Both the position numbers and the translations under genes were made by a program. Shown one piece after another: positions 50,140 to 61,680 of a stretch of DNA of 64,000 nucleotides. Each line of letters starts with the position of its first letter. The stretch's first letter is position 1. The stretch is from Endomychus coccineus (Eukaryota; Arthropoda; Insecta; Coleoptera; Endomychidae): positions 138,973,726 through 139,037,725 of the forward strand of contig OY294067.1 in NCBI GenBank assembly GCA_958510875.1. The letters run 5' to 3'. Under the pieces are notes generated by a model that made no database searches, had not been told where the DNA came from, and saw only the letters and a program-made list of their open reading frames with translations.

Positions 50140-52911
50140 ATGCCGTCCCGATGCTGGGCTAACAACCCAGCAGAGGGTACATCTTTTGTTACGGGCAGCA
50201 GAAGATTGGCCTCCCACATCAGCTCCTCGTCGGATGAGGAGCAGGGACAGGTGGGTGGGGCCCAAGAGGACGGTCCCGACGTTGACGACCACCGCAATGT
50301 ACATGGACGCTCTGAGTGGACTAATGAACTTCGGGATGACTTGCTGGACTGCTTCGAGCGCAGCGAGCCGGCCCGTAGGGGATACATGTCACGGCTGCAT
50401 GCACTTTGGTGCATCATGCATCCTCTATGCCGTGACTTTTCCGCACAAACCTTGCGGAATCAAGTATTCTACCTGCGGAGAACCGGCTATATAAGAACGA
50501 ATCTCCGGCAGGCTGCAGCACCAGAACCGGATCTCGCCGCACCAGCACCACCTGTGGTGCGCCGCAACAGATCTGGTAGAGCAAGCCTGCTCCAGAACAC
50601 CGAAGTTGATCTTAGAACTAGGAGAACCCGAATCAACATCAGGGTCTCCGTACGACCACACGAGCTGGTAGAATTGGACACGTTGATTAACGACGAGCTT
50701 CCGGAATTCGCCGACCTCTGGGAAATCAACGAGGCCGTGTATGGTGCCTCAAAGCGACTCGTTCCGGAAGTGCGGAGTGAGAGACCGCACGACCAGATCG
50801 AGAAAACCGAACGGCGCCTACACAAAGTCGAGGCCAAAATTCAGTCGGCGAGGCAGCAAGCGTCTCGGATCCAGTGTGTGATGGATTTTATTTCTAGCGG
50901 CAGGGCTTTCACGCCAAAAATTAGGCGTATAGCCGCTCAACTGCGCCGCCACCATCACACACTAAAACGTACAGTGTTGCAGACCATCAAGCAACATTGT
51001 GCGGATAGGATTCGAGTCCTGGGCGTGGTAAGGAGAAATCTGGCCAGACGGGTTAGACGCATCAGGGAGAATTCCTTATTTCGCGATAGCCCGTCTCGGC
51101 TTTTTGAATCTCCACCGCCCACATTTGTTGCTCCACCGACTGTGGAGGAGGTTGAGCAGTTATGGAAAGGAGTGTATGAGTCACCGCGTCCAATTCACCT
51201 AGACACTCCAGCCCTAGCACACTTCCAAATGTTTTGCGCTGAACGTCAACTTCCGCAAACAGAAGTGTGTGAGGCAGTCAGCGAGGATGAGGTCCGACAA
51301 GCTCTTGTCGGTACCAAAAACTATGCTGCTCCCGGCCCTGACGGCATTAACATATGGTGGTGGAAGAAATTTCCTTCCACTCACCGCCGTCTGGCCAGAG
51401 TCTTTGACTCATGGGTCAAAGAGGAGCGGCATATTCCAAGCTGGGCTGTCGAGGGGTACACTGTGCTACTTCCAAAGAGTGGAGACTTGTCTGATCCCAA
51501 GAACTACCGACCGATCACTTGTCTCAACACCTGCTACAAGTTATTTACACGTATCTTGTATGCTAGGTTGTTGAAATCGATCGGTCCGGTAGTTAATAAC
51601 ATCAGCGAGCAGCGTGGGGCAAAGAAAGGGATGGAGGGTTGCCGGGAGAACCTGGTGATAGATAGATCTATCACTCAGGACTCTATACTTTACAAGCGCA
51701 ACCTTTCCATGGCCTGGATTGACTACCGCAAGGCATTTGATTCAACATCACATGAGCTATTATTATACTTGCTCCAATGCCTTGCGGTACCTACCCCACT
51801 AGTGAGATGCATAGAACATCTGTTGCCACTCTGGAAGACCCGTTTTGCCATCACATCAGGCACACGACGAGTCTTGACAGAGTTGGTAACATTCAAGAGG
51901 GGAGTTTTCCAAGGAGACTCCTTGAGTCCCCTCTTGTTCAATATCTCACTGCTGCCACTCTCCATTGCTTTAAGACGGACTCATGGATATTACTCTGGAC
52001 CACCGAACGACCGGAGGCATCAGATCACCCATTTATTTTACGTGGATGATTTGAAACTTTATGCCTCTGGGGAGAAGAACCTCCATCAATCTCTCAATGT
52101 GGTTCAGGAATATACACGAGCCGTAGGCATGGAGTTGGGATTGGACAAATGCGCAGTGTTTCATTTGAGGAGAGGACGATCTCCGGAAGTGTACGAGAAT
52201 ATGCAGCTTGCCGACGGAAGCATCTTCAAACACCTCGATGCTGGAGAGACCTATCGATACCTGGGAATTGAACAGCGTCCTAATTATGACGCTTCCCAGG
52301 TAAAGGTGGCTCTCCGCGGCAAATACAGAAACCTTGTTCGAAAGATTTGGTCTTCCGAACTTTCGAGTGGGAACAAGGTGTCTGCAACAAATATGCTTGC
52401 CGTTCCAGTCCTGCTCCACTCTTTTGGAGTGGTGAAATGGACGGTCGATGAGCTGCATAGACTCGATAAAGACACCCGGAAAATGATGCATATCCATCAC
52501 AGTTTGCATCCTAGATCGTCCGTTTCCCGCATTTATCTCCCACGTCATCGGGGAGGTAGGGGACTCCTCAGTCTGGAGGGTCTGCATCGAAGTGTGGTTC
52601 TGAGTATAGCTTGTAAAGTTCTTAGGAGCTCGGACCCCCTCCTGTGCCTTGTTAAAAGTCACGAATTGGCCGGAGTGGGGGCATTTATCGTTAAGGCAGC
52701 ACAAAAAGCTGCGGAAGAACTTGGTCTCGAATTTCAGATCAGTCGAGAAGGCCGACTAGAGGGCAACCTCGAGCTCCTACCTTCTCGCCTGAAAGCCCAG
52801 ATAAATGCCGCGGAGCAAGATCTTACGCTCAGGCGGCATGTTGACAAGCCGATACACGGTGTTTTCTATCGAAACATCGAAACGCTCGGCTTGTCAACTA
52901 GGCTGACCTAA
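50140..52911 (+). CDS. R4/Dong-type LINE protein, N-terminal and RT part (frameshifted at the end)
   Basis: 923 codons from ATG 50140. Residues about 55-110 (SEWTNELRDDLLDCFERS ... FSAQTLRNQVFYLR) look like a Trp-containing helical DNA-binding domain. The RT spans about residues 430-760: LLPKSGDLSDPKNYRPITCL, motif A AWIDYRKAFDSTSH, motif B GVFQGDSLSPLLFN, and motif C YVDD at about 633. A thumb with YRYLGIEQ follows. All RT catalytic Asp residues are present. The frame ends LSTRLT-stop; the normal continuation (SAGLTSETEGF) lies in another frame just downstream, so a small indel near 52905-52920 has broken the single ORF. The copy is otherwise strikingly intact. Confidence 0.88.
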   Translation: MPSRCWANNPAEGTSFVTGSRRLASHISSSSDEEQGQVGGAQEDGPDVDDHRNVHGRSEWTNELRDDLLDCFERSEPARRGYMSRLHALWCIMHPLCRDFSAQTLRNQVFYLRRTGYIRTNLRQAAAPEPDLAAPAPPVVRRNRSGRASLLQNTEVDLRTRRTRINIRVSVRPHELVELDTLINDELPEFADLWEINEAVYGASKRLVPEVRSERPHDQIEKTERRLHKVEAKIQSARQQASRIQCVMDFISSGRAFTPKIRRIAAQLRRHHHTLKRTVLQTIKQHCADRIRVLGVVRRNLARRVRRIRENSLFRDSPSRLFESPPPTFVAPPTVEEVEQLWKGVYESPRPIHLDTPALAHFQMFCAERQLPQTEVCEAVSEDEVRQALVGTKNYAAPGPDGINIWWWKKFPSTHRRLARVFDSWVKEERHIPSWAVEGYTVLLPKSGDLSDPKNYRPITCLNTCYKLFTRILYARLLKSIGPVVNNISEQRGAKKGMEGCRENLVIDRSITQDSILYKRNLSMAWIDYRKAFDSTSHELLLYLLQCLAVPTPLVRCIEHLLPLWKTRFAITSGTRRVLTELVTFKRGVFQGDSLSPLLFNISLLPLSIALRRTHGYYSGPPNDRRHQITHLFYVDDLKLYASGEKNLHQSLNVVQEYTRAVGMELGLDKCAVFHLRRGRSPEVYENMQLADGSIFKHLDAGETYRYLGIEQRPNYDASQVKVALRGKYRNLVRKIWSSELSSGNKVSATNMLAVPVLLHSFGVVKWTVDELHRLDKDTRKMMHIHHSLHPRSSVSRIYLPRHRGGRGLLSLEGLHRSVVLSIACKVLRSSDPLLCLVKSHELAGVGAFIVKAAQKAAEELGLEFQISREGRLEGNLELLPSRLKAQINAAEQDLTLRRHVDKPIHGVFYRNIETLGLSTRLT

Positions 52912-53621
52912 GGTCAGCCGGGCTTACATCCGAGACTGAGGGATTTACCGCAGCTTGCCAAGATGGCGTAATTAACACCTTGGTCTATCGCCGCAATGTG
53001 ATGGGTGTGCAGGTCCCTGATGTCAGCTGCAGGGCCTGTCGAAAGGCGCCTGAGACGCTTTTCCACCTTCTGTCGGCATGTCCGGCAAAAGCTGCCTCGG
53101 CGTACACCCATCGCCATAATGCGGCCCTACGGGTGCTGTATTACCATCTAAGGCACTCGTACGGAATAGACCAAGAGCCGGTGCTGCCTTACATGCCAGG
53201 AGATATTGAGTCCGTTGTCGGAAACGAAAAATGCCAGATCTTCTGGAATTATCCGTTTCCGACCGTCAGGTCCATACAAGCAAATAGGCCTGACGTTGTC
53301 CTCCTCGATAAATTAATCAAGACTATGTATGTCATCGAATTCTCCTCTCCGGCAGAGAAGAACATAGTCTTGAAAGAGGAGGAAAAATGGACAAAATATC
53401 AAGATCTCCTGTTCGAGCTCCGCACGCTATACCCAGGCCACAAGGTCGTATTAGTGGTTCTGATCATCGGTGTTTTGGGCGGAATTCGGACTTCGCTGCG
53501 TTCAAACTTGAAGATCATTCCGGCCTGTAGGAACTCGGCGCAGATCTTGATAGACCGGATGCAAAAGGCAGTCATTCTGGGTTCAATTAGAATACTTAGG
53601 GCACACGATTTAGGAACCTGA
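52912..53621 (+). CDS. R4/Dong-type LINE protein, C-terminal nuclease part (other frame)
   Basis: Continues the element's protein from about 52914 (SAGLTSETEGFTAACQDGVI, NTLVYRRNVMG). A zinc-knuckle-like CRACRKAPETLFHLLSACP follows (about 53029-53085; C-x2-C...H...C). The restriction-like endonuclease has RPDVVLLDK (about 53285-53312, catalytic Asp) and YVIEFSSP (about 53328-53352), then KEEEKWTKYQDLLFEL. It ends at TGA 53619-53621. The TTG at 52980 is not a real start. The enzyme would nick the insertion site for target-primed reverse transcription. Confidence 0.85.
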
Positions 53622-53772
53622 AGCTACTTACCGACCGGTGGGGAGGAGTAGCTTCGGTTAACCGCCTTTTAGGTTTTTCTGGCGCGACTGCTGCGATGTC
53701 GTCGGAGCTCGCAGCAGCCCCGACCAGGTTTGAATGTAAAAAAAAAAAAAAGTATATATATATATATATATG

Positions 53773-54365
53773 TTTTTAAGAATAATCATATCTTAGTTAA
53801 ATGCAGTTAATAACTTATTCTAAGGATGCCACTGTATAGTGAAACAACAGTAAATTATACAGTTCATTAAAATGTAAATTTGTGTTTTATTCACATTGTA
53901 CTATTATAATGGTGGTAATTATGATTACAATTTATACATTCAAATTAAAAATTATGATCGATTCAACTCAATTCAGTGGCTACAATATTAAATCCTGCCC
54001 AAATTTTTCATTTCTCATACTACTATAGAACAGATTTCAGTGGGTTAAAAAAGTTATTCAATTGATTTTACTTCTGAGTATTACGTCCCAAATATAAATT
54101 TTTTTGACGCTGTTTATTGTTGACTGTTGAAAATTATTCTTCTAATTCAATCTTATTCTAATCACAGTTATCAGCATATCAATACAAACCCTTCCTTGCA
54201 GCGTTTGTTCCAAGCTATGTGATAAACCGTCTAAACTAGTTCAATATAATTTAATTATCGTCCCTAATTATTTCCCTATGATGGGAAACAAGGTTTTTAA
54301 AAAGAAATATTGATAATAACTACGAAATCTGAAATTGTACAATTTGTGACGAATATCAAATTATA
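53773..54365. other. intron sequence, nothing recognised
   Basis: AT-rich; ends at the TA target duplication of the MITE at 54366. Confidence 0.4.
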
Positions 54366-54751
54366 CCGGGATATCAAAAATTATCTTGGTCAAAGGTGGT
54401 TGTGGAACCTAAAACGTGTCTTACTTTACGTTTGAAATAATTATGTCACTGTCACAATGACATCATCAATAACCTACAAATTTCATACCTATTTAGGCGC
54501 GTCAACTTGTGCATCGAACAAAACGGGGGACATTTCCAACAATTACTGTAATTTAGTTTTTCTTGTTACTAAAACCGTTATTTCATAATTTGTAGTTCAT
54601 TATTGTTTTACAACTGAAATAAATAGGTATGAAATTTGTAGGTTATTGATGATGTCAGTGTGACAGTGACATAATTATTTCAAACGTAAAGTAAGACACA
54701 CGTTTTATATTCCACAACCACCCTTGACCAAGATAATTTTTGATATCCCGG
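54366..54751. mobile_element. 386-bp palindromic MITE with TA target duplication
   Basis: Flanked by TA on both sides (54364-54365, 54752-54753). The ends are CCGGGATATCAAAAATTATC and its inverse. The inverted arms run about 135 bp (54366-54503 and 54625-54751) with few mismatches, including GTGTCTTACTTTACGTTTG and GACAGTGACATAATTATTTC. The single-copy centre is about 120 bp. The TA duplication suggests mobilisation by a Tc1/mariner-superfamily transposase. Confidence 0.88.
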
Positions 54752-56138
54752 TACTACTTCAAACTTTTTTTATTTTTTCGTACGTCCACTCAAATGATGA
54801 TCAATTTGTAACGACAATAATATAACTATAAAATTTACTTTTAGTTGATAAGGGTGATTTTTGTCATATTTATGGTGTTTTAACGACAATGTCTGAACTT
54901 TTGGAGGTAATAAATTGCAAAATTTTGTAACCTTCTAAGATATCTAAGTTTCATTTCTGTTTACGCTACATGGTCATTATGTTTCATCAAATACATATCA
55001 GAGAAATATTAGATATTTCTGTCATTATAATAAACCTACTTATTTTTCAATTTTGAACAAATTCGAATATTGATTCTAATTTCTACCGCACATAATATTA
55101 TGTCAAAATGTCTGAATTAGTTTACAGCAACGAAGTTTGAAAGTAGAGTGAGTATATGCAATATTGTTCTTATTGAAATACAAATCGAATCTTTTGCAAA
55201 TATCTTGCATTCTGTTAAATCTATCTACTGTAATTACTAAAACCGGACAACAATTAATGTCTTCAGTTTGATAGATTTTTTTCTCATTGAAAACAATTTT
55301 TTCTAAAAGTTTTAGCTTTATTATTATTCAAATATCAAATACATTCATTCGCCACAAAAATCGAAAACCACTAATATAATTGGATAATGAAAACATCTTT
55401 TTGCTGCGACAATCCAGTGATTTATGTTGTAAATATGTTTTTTATCATATAAAAATCTATTTTTATGCAAAGTTATTGTGTTTGGTAGAATGTTCATGAA
55501 TTACCTTTATTTTTCAGATGCTATTAACAAAATTCAGTGGTACATATCTCTTCTGGTTGATGTTGCAAAAATTTAATAGAATATGTTCTGAATAAGCGAT
55601 AATAATTGATGAAGGTACATCTAAGATGAAAATAACATTGAAAATAACATTGTAATTCCTTGAAAAACCATTTAATCAAAAATACCAGTCCGTATTTAGA
55701 ACAACGAGGTTTCAATGAAGACCAAATGTTGCTCAAGTCTCCTATGTAAACAATTCACTGAGAGGCAGAAACACTTAACCTAATCAATAGAATATACATG
55801 TTTTTAGAATTCCTTTTGTATCCAAAACATTTTAGTACATATCAATGCAGATCTGATTTTTCCTTATGTAAATTCAACTTACGCCACAGACTTTTGTGCT
55901 TTGTTTCGGATTTGAATCTATCAACAGAATCCAATAAGATACATTAGATTGGAAGCAAATGGAAAAAGGGAATATTAATAACAAAATTCACACTTCCAAC
56001 ATCCGACATTCGGTCACTTCCTATTAATCTGAATCGTCTGTCCTCTATGTCATAACTAATAGAATATTCTGTTCTTTAAAAGAATAATACACGAATTAAC
56101 ACTATTGGTACGCTAACATCAAAAAGATTAATTATATA
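54752..56138. other. intron sequence, nothing recognised
   Basis: No supported gene or repeat. Confidence 0.4.
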
Positions 56139-56420
56139 TTCGTTCACTAAATAATCAAATGAAGCTGACTGAAGATGACCAAGATATTATTGTGCTAAAA
56201 CTCATCCCCGCCTTTGCCTAAACAAAATTGATGTTAATCATGAACCATCGTAATTATAGTCACTAGTATTTAATTATGAGGTCATTCGCTAAATAATCAA
56301 ATAAAGCTGACTGAAGATGACCAAGATATTATTGTGTTAAAACTCATCCCCGCCATTTCTCAAAAAAAATTGATGTTAATCATGAAATATTTATAGTCAC
56401 TAGTATTTCATGATGAGGTG
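56139..56420. repeat. 142-bp tandem duplication
   Basis: Two direct copies (from about 56139 and about 56281) share CTGACTGAAGATGACCAAGA, TATTATTGTG, AAAACTCATCCCCGCC and ATTGATGTTAATCATGAA. They differ by scattered substitutions and small indels. The CTGAAGATGACC...AAAACT core resembles the PLE family-2 end motif (CTGAAGATGACACG...GAAACTA), so a PLE origin is possible. Confidence 0.7.
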
Positions 56421-56916
56421 ATCATATGAGAAAAAAATTGTATATTATTTCAGCTTCAATTCGAATATCCGAATACCGGGTCAAAATTGAAGATGTTTGT
56501 AATTATGATTTAAAAACTTCAACCAAATAGGTACCGATTAAGGCATTTGACACATCTTTTGGTAACACTTGGAGTAAACTAGTACTGAAAGTATTTTTTT
56601 TTCGAAACTTCTCTTTGCATATTATACTGTTATACTGACATTTTTTGTTAAAAATCAGACATTGTGAGATAAATTACAATTATTAAAATATCTAAACTTG
56701 ATTAGGGTCAGCAAATTATATTTTTTCGCAATTCTACCCATGACCATGTTTGTATTGCATGTGAGCCGATCAGTAACATTTCTACAGTGAAATATTTGCA
56801 TTGTCGATCCCTCAAATTGACAAAAAAGCCCCCAACTTGAGAAAATAGGAACTACTTGACTTTCATAAATACTAGCAACAAAGCAAGATAATATTACATA
56901 TTTAATATTTTTACAG
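56421..56916. other. end of the 20-kb intron
   Basis: Nothing recognised except the pyrimidine tract and acceptor of exon 5. Confidence 0.5.
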
Positions 56917-58550
56917 AATTTTGGATACCTGTGTCATCTGAATATCAAATGCACCAAAGTTTCACTACGCTTGACAACCCAAATTTGAAACAACATTACA
57001 TTCCAACCGACTATTCCAACTATCAAGGTGAAATGTACGAAGAAAATTTCGGACAATATCCTAATAATCAGTATTATTTAAGTAGAGGTGCTCATATGTA
57101 TCAAACCCTACCAATAAAAAGGGTACAGCAAACGTATTTAACAGATGTTTATCAAGAAAGATCTGTTACTCCGGATATCACCAGAGGATTAGATAGAAAT
57201 TTCATTCCTAAAGACGTGGAAGAACAGGTTACTGCAAATTTCGATTATGATGAAAAGCATTCTGTACCAGGGAATGTGTATACGATCGATCAGAGCCTTT
57301 TAAAGCAAAAATTGGGTATACCTGTGACCGTACCAAATGTATACAATTATCCACAGTCTATTCCTGACAATCAGATTAATTATAACTATGAGTCTCATTC
57401 AGACATAAGAGTATTACATCACAACAGCTTCAAAACTTTTTCTACAAAAGCGGACCTTTATTCACCTTCAATTTCAACAAGAGATAACCATAATAATGAA
57501 TCTCTAAGAATATCCCCCATTGACCCCAGAAATTCTGGAGGATTTCAATCATCGACACCTTCTCACAAAAACCCACCACATTTAAAAGCTGCTGCCAATT
57601 TAGATAGTAAAATTCTATTACCAAGAAAATCTACAATGAGTAATGACGAACTCTATGCAGTTATACATAAAAGTAAGAAGAAGATGAATATAGCGACCAA
57701 CAAATCAAACTCAACCTCACCTGTTTCTTCTCCAGAGAGTAGTCGTATTGAAAGAGTTAAATCCCCGGAAACAGGTTATCTCGGTGATAAAACAAAATCC
57801 AGACTTAGTTGGTCTCCAACCAAAGGTGAATATCTCGACTTTGATACTAACATAGATAACTTATCACCACCAAATCAAACTCGGAGTAGACAAAGTTGGG
57901 CATGTAATGATCGAAAAGGAAATCAGTCAACATCTCGGTTAGATTTTAAAAAGCTACTTTTGCAAAAGAGTACCAACATTTTCTCCAATAATTCAAAAAA
58001 ACTCACAGCAGTTGAACAACTGAAACTATCCAAGCAAGTACCACCGAAATCTCAACTACCAGAAATGAGTATACTGGAATTGAGTGGTTCGCCTAGAAGT
58101 TTGGTCAATAGAAAATTCTCAAGTAACCCGTCCGGTTCCCCACAAAATAATCATGATAAAGTCAAACCCTCCCCAAAACTAATGTCACCGAGATCACAAT
58201 GGAGATTCGCCAGTCCTAGATCAGACGTTCTATCCTCTACAATACTAGAAGATTGTAGAGAAGATGAGAACTGCTCAAACAATTCTTTTGATAAGAAACG
58301 TTCACCTCATCGTCTTAATTTTGATGAAAATGAAACGGCCAAATTTGAAAGTACAAATATAAGGAAACAAGACTACAAACATAATTTAGAAGATAATATA
58401 AAGCAACAATATACACCCTTATCACAAAGGATACAAGCTCAAAGAGCTCAATTTTTTAATACAGGGATACAAAATAACAATTCTGTTAGTCAATTATCAA
58501 GTCAGCCAAATAATCCGCCTTCAATACCTACGTTAGAAACTTCATTCTGA
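56917..58550 (+). CDS. gukh: NHS/GUK-holder terminal exon 5, ends in PDZ ligand ETSF
   Basis: Acceptor atttttacag ends at 56916. AA completes the Glu codon begun at 36515 and the frame reads FWIPVSSEYQ onward. The GTG at 56931 is only an internal Val. The first half is Tyr/Asn/Gln-rich. The second half carries family motifs: SNDELYAVIHKSKKKM (about 57635-57685), SPVSSPESS, two short RxSW repeats (SRLSW, SRQSW), LDFKKLLLQKS (about 57940-57975), and AVEQLKLSKQ. Several SPR(S) repeats follow (SGSPRSL, LMSPRSQW, ASPRSD), likely proline-directed phosphosites (inference). The C-terminus LETSF fits a class I PDZ ligand (Thr at -2, Phe at 0), in line with Drosophila GUK-holder binding a Scribble PDZ domain. 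Stop TGA 58548-58550. Confidence 0.87.
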
Positions 58551-58774
58551 TAACTATTACTATCTACAAGGATGCTTCTAAAATGTATTATTTATAATTT
58601 AATTTAGTCCTACTGTCTAGTCGACAAGCCATTAGGTATTTTATATTATTATGATGAATATCATGTGACTATGAAATCTTATATATGTATATAGAATTTA
58701 TCTTTTATAGAAACCGATGAGAATTTACTGATTTGATGCCTTAAATTATTGGATTTTAATATATTGGTCTTGTA

Positions 58775-58780
58775 AATAAA
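58775..58780 (+). terminator. polyadenylation signal AATAAA of the NHS-family gene
   Basis: A canonical AATAAA lies 225 bases after the stop codon, followed by a T/GT-rich stretch (gtttgatttggtt). The 3' UTR between has no other feature. A jockey-like LINE remnant begins about 70 bases further on. Confidence 0.7.
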
Positions 58781-58849
58781 AGTTTGATTTGGTTACTATT
58801 GTTTTATTTTACGAAAGTATGAAGGAAAAATATTATTTATTCTGCATTT

Positions 58850-59645
58850 TAGCCGGCATCGTACAACGGAGGAACTTGAACTTAATTTACTCTTTTTTGT
58901 ACAACCGAAAACAGTACACTGTGATCGATAGAACCTTCTCAGAACATGGTGAGATTGTTAGTGGAGTTTCACAGGAATCTGTCCTTGGTCCGATACTGTT
59001 CCTTATTTACATTTATGATCTGGTTCAGGCGGCGGGAGCGGCTTATCTCCTGCTCTTTCCTGATGACACCAGTATGGTTCGAAGCGAGAATAGTGGAAGT
59101 GGGATTGGCTGGCTTGCTTCAGTGATTCTGAAGAAAGTCTTTTTGAATGTTTTTGTGCAAATGAACTGTCCGTAAACCTTGACAAAACTAATGTTATTCA
59201 CACACAGAAACATTACTTTTGAAAACCCTGACTATATAAAGTTTTTGGGTATCTTATTTGATCCAGTCCTTAGTTGAGAATGTCATGTTAATAGTGTAGC
59301 TAACAAAATCTCGAAAAATATGTTCTTGATAAGAAATTTAGTAAACTTGCCTGAGGAGGCGATGCGAATGGCATACTTCTCCCTTATTCCGTCGCATATG
59401 TTATATGCCCTGAAAGGCTGGGGGTAATTCACCTCATTCGGATAGGATTTTTCGCCTTCAAAGAAAAGTGTTGAGAATCTTAACAAAGAAACGTTTTAGA
59501 GATGACGTTAGAAACAGTTTTAATGATCTCCAAATTATGACTTTTGCGTCACTAGATATTTATAATTGCGTACTAATACTAATGGGTATGTCGTCTGATA
59601 CACATGTTTTTAATAATAATCTGCATAATTATAACACTAGATATT
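58850..59645 (+). pseudogene. jockey-like LINE reverse transcriptase remnant
   Basis: FLYNRKQYTVIDRTFSEHGE, then SGVSQESVLGPILFLIYIYD (RT motif B region) and LLFPDDTSMV (motif C, FPDD for FADD) run at about 58880-59085. After frame changes come ANKISKNMFLIRNLVN, MAYFSLIPSHMLYALKGWG, RIFRLQRKVLRILTKKRFRD and LQIMTFASLDIYNCVLI (about 59298-59580), the C-terminal region of jockey/CR1-type RTs. Frameshifts and stops kill it. It lies just past the host gene's poly(A) signal. Confidence 0.82.
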
Positions 59646-60879
59646 GCCTCTAGGAGGCCTCATCATTAGCATATTCAGAATGAACCTGGATTGAATAAAA
59701 TGTCGGTTTGGATAAGGTGACAGGAGAATGGGTATGAGGGTGAAACCGGAAGCATTGGTGAGACACTTAAACATGGGGTTGTCCACTTCACAGCATCTCT
59801 TTTGAAGTGATGGTGTTCCACCGGGTGATGAGGAGAACATCTACCACCTATAATTATCCTTTTAGCCGCATTTTACGACAGGCAGAATTTATCCTGGGGA
59901 AATTCTTAGTCCGTTCCCATACTGACTGTCACTGTTATATTCTTCTGAATTCATGACATGAAGACGTGAGTAAGCTGTTATCAAATGATTGAATGTTCCC
60001 TATTTTTTTCTTCAACAGGAGGATTACTTAAATCCCTATCTTTTCGAAAATAGGATCTATTCTTCCAATAGATGATAGCATACTCACAAACAACTATGAA
60101 ACTATTCTAGTAAGTTTCTGCATTAGCATCTCGATTGTTACTAACTTTTGGTCATAAAATCAACAGTATCCTCAAATTACCCACTTCACCATGAATTCTG
60201 GAAATCTTATGAGACTACAAAAGCGTCTATTGTTTCTTATTATCATTAGTTTCATACAAATTATGGATAGCAGAATCCAATTCTTTTACTTTTTTTTGGG
60301 TGCCCTTCAAAACAAACGTTTGAACTATTGCATTTATTTATCAAAGTGTCAGTGACCGGTAGCAAATAAGATCGAAGTTTTGCAATATATGCCCAAGATT
60401 AATACGATAAAATTACATTTGACTATGTGCAATTCTTATCAGGTCCTGCAAATCGAACAGGTGCACATTCAAATATGATAAGATCAATTTGAATTAGTTT
60501 CTTATAGCTGACCAATGCCTAGTAAGAAATCATTAATTTCAAGAATCATACTCCTTATATGAACATCTAAAGAATATTTTCCTTGACAATTGGGGTGTCT
60601 TTGATCAGTTGCCATAAAATAAAAAACAAGCGCATATACGTGATCAATTTCGACTAGGTCATATCAGGTAAAATTTATCACAGAAATTAAATCTTACAAA
60701 TACTGCTGGTTCTAATTTTAAATCAAAATTAAACAACCTCAGTTGAAAAAGATGGGTATGAAAAATACATTAATATCCCTATCTGATATTTCTTAAAATC
60801 AATTTTTGATTTAAATTTATACTGTGGCCTATTGATGGTTCCTTCTTTTATTTGCTTCTGACAGGTGAACACTTTTTAA
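59646..60879. other. 3' flank, little recognised
   Basis: A GC-richer block (about 59690-59940, ending AGCCGCATTTTACGACAGGC then a stretch near TCTTAGTCCGTTCCC) has the look of an old LINE end but I cannot place it. The rest is unrecognised. Confidence 0.35.
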
Positions 60880-61680
60880 AGTAATTCTTCCTTCATCCAA
60901 AAAGCTGAATATTTGATTTCATTCCTTTCATCAGGTAAATAAACTTCAATTAGACAAACATCTGTAGAATGTTTTCTTTCTCTTACATGCATCTTCGAAT
61001 TTGATAAGTTCATATCGTCCCGGCTCAATCGATTCATCAGTGACTTCTATGTATTCTGTTATATCTGATCATCCAGAAAGTTCAGACTACATGTAGAAGT
61101 CACTGTTGTGTTGCTTATTCCCAGTGCAACATTCAATTTCTTCATCTTCGTCCTTCTTCTTCATGCTGCGTGTCGACTTTCTCTCTATCTCTTAAGAAAA
61201 TCTGTCAACGTATCAGCTACATCACATCATTTATATTGTCAATGTTTTTGTAAGGAAGTTCATTTATAACATGGTTTGCGTCCAAAGGATATATGCCAGT
61301 AGCCTGAAACCATGCCAGAAGGTTCCATTTTAAAAGCCGAAGACACCTCTGGGTTCTTACTTTCAACGTCATCTATATTTTGCAAAGTTTGTTTGAGGAG
61401 TATCGGAAATATTCCTTTCGGAACAACTCGCATGGGGTTTTTATTTTCCAATGAATCAGCACATTTCGCCAAGACATTTTTGAAGGCCTGAATAACGCGA
61501 CGTCGAGGGGTTCTAATAAATGTGTGCTGTGAGGTGGGAAATATACATATGCCACATTATTTCCCTCGCATTTTGTATCACATCACCACTCAAATGCGAA
61601 GAGAGATTGTCTCCAATCAGGACTTTTGTCACTAGTTGAAATTTAGAAAGGTTTGTTAACGGGTATTTCGATCTGTAGTT
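60880..61680 (-). pseudogene. pogo/jerky-type transposase remnant
   Basis: Minus-strand pieces in order: KVLIGDNLSSHLSGDVIQ (about 61590-61640, 'D-N-x-x-x-H' catalytic region), YFPPHSTHLLEPLDVALFRP and KMSWRNVL (about 61465-61550), VPKGIFPILLKQTLQNID (about 61370-61425), and EVTDESIEPGRYELIKFE (about 60995-61050, the C-terminal 'G-x-x-x-L-V-K-F' part). This matches the DDE domain and tail of pogo-type transposases. Two or more frameshifts are present. An inverted-repeat element sits at its 5' edge (61650 onward). Confidence 0.75.

Larger units (their letters stand above)
50017..53752 (+). mobile_element. nearly full-length R4/Dong-type non-LTR retrotransposon
   Basis: The 5' UTR runs from about 50017 to 50139 and a single long coding region (50140-53621) is interrupted by one frameshift. 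The 3' UTR is GC-rich and ends in a 14-base poly(A) run (53738-53751), followed by a (TA)n tract (53753-53772). The whole element is much more GC-rich than its surroundings. Domain order (RT, then CCHC-like knuckle, then PD-(D/E)xK nuclease) is that of early-branching LINEs such as R2, R4 and NeSL; the R4/Dong placement is inferred. Two other copies in the window also adjoin TA tracts. Confidence 0.85.

Noticed and set aside
52033..52704. 223-codon minus-strand frame over the R4-type LINE
   Set aside because: Shadow of the RT gene on the other strand. The plus frame has all RT motifs.
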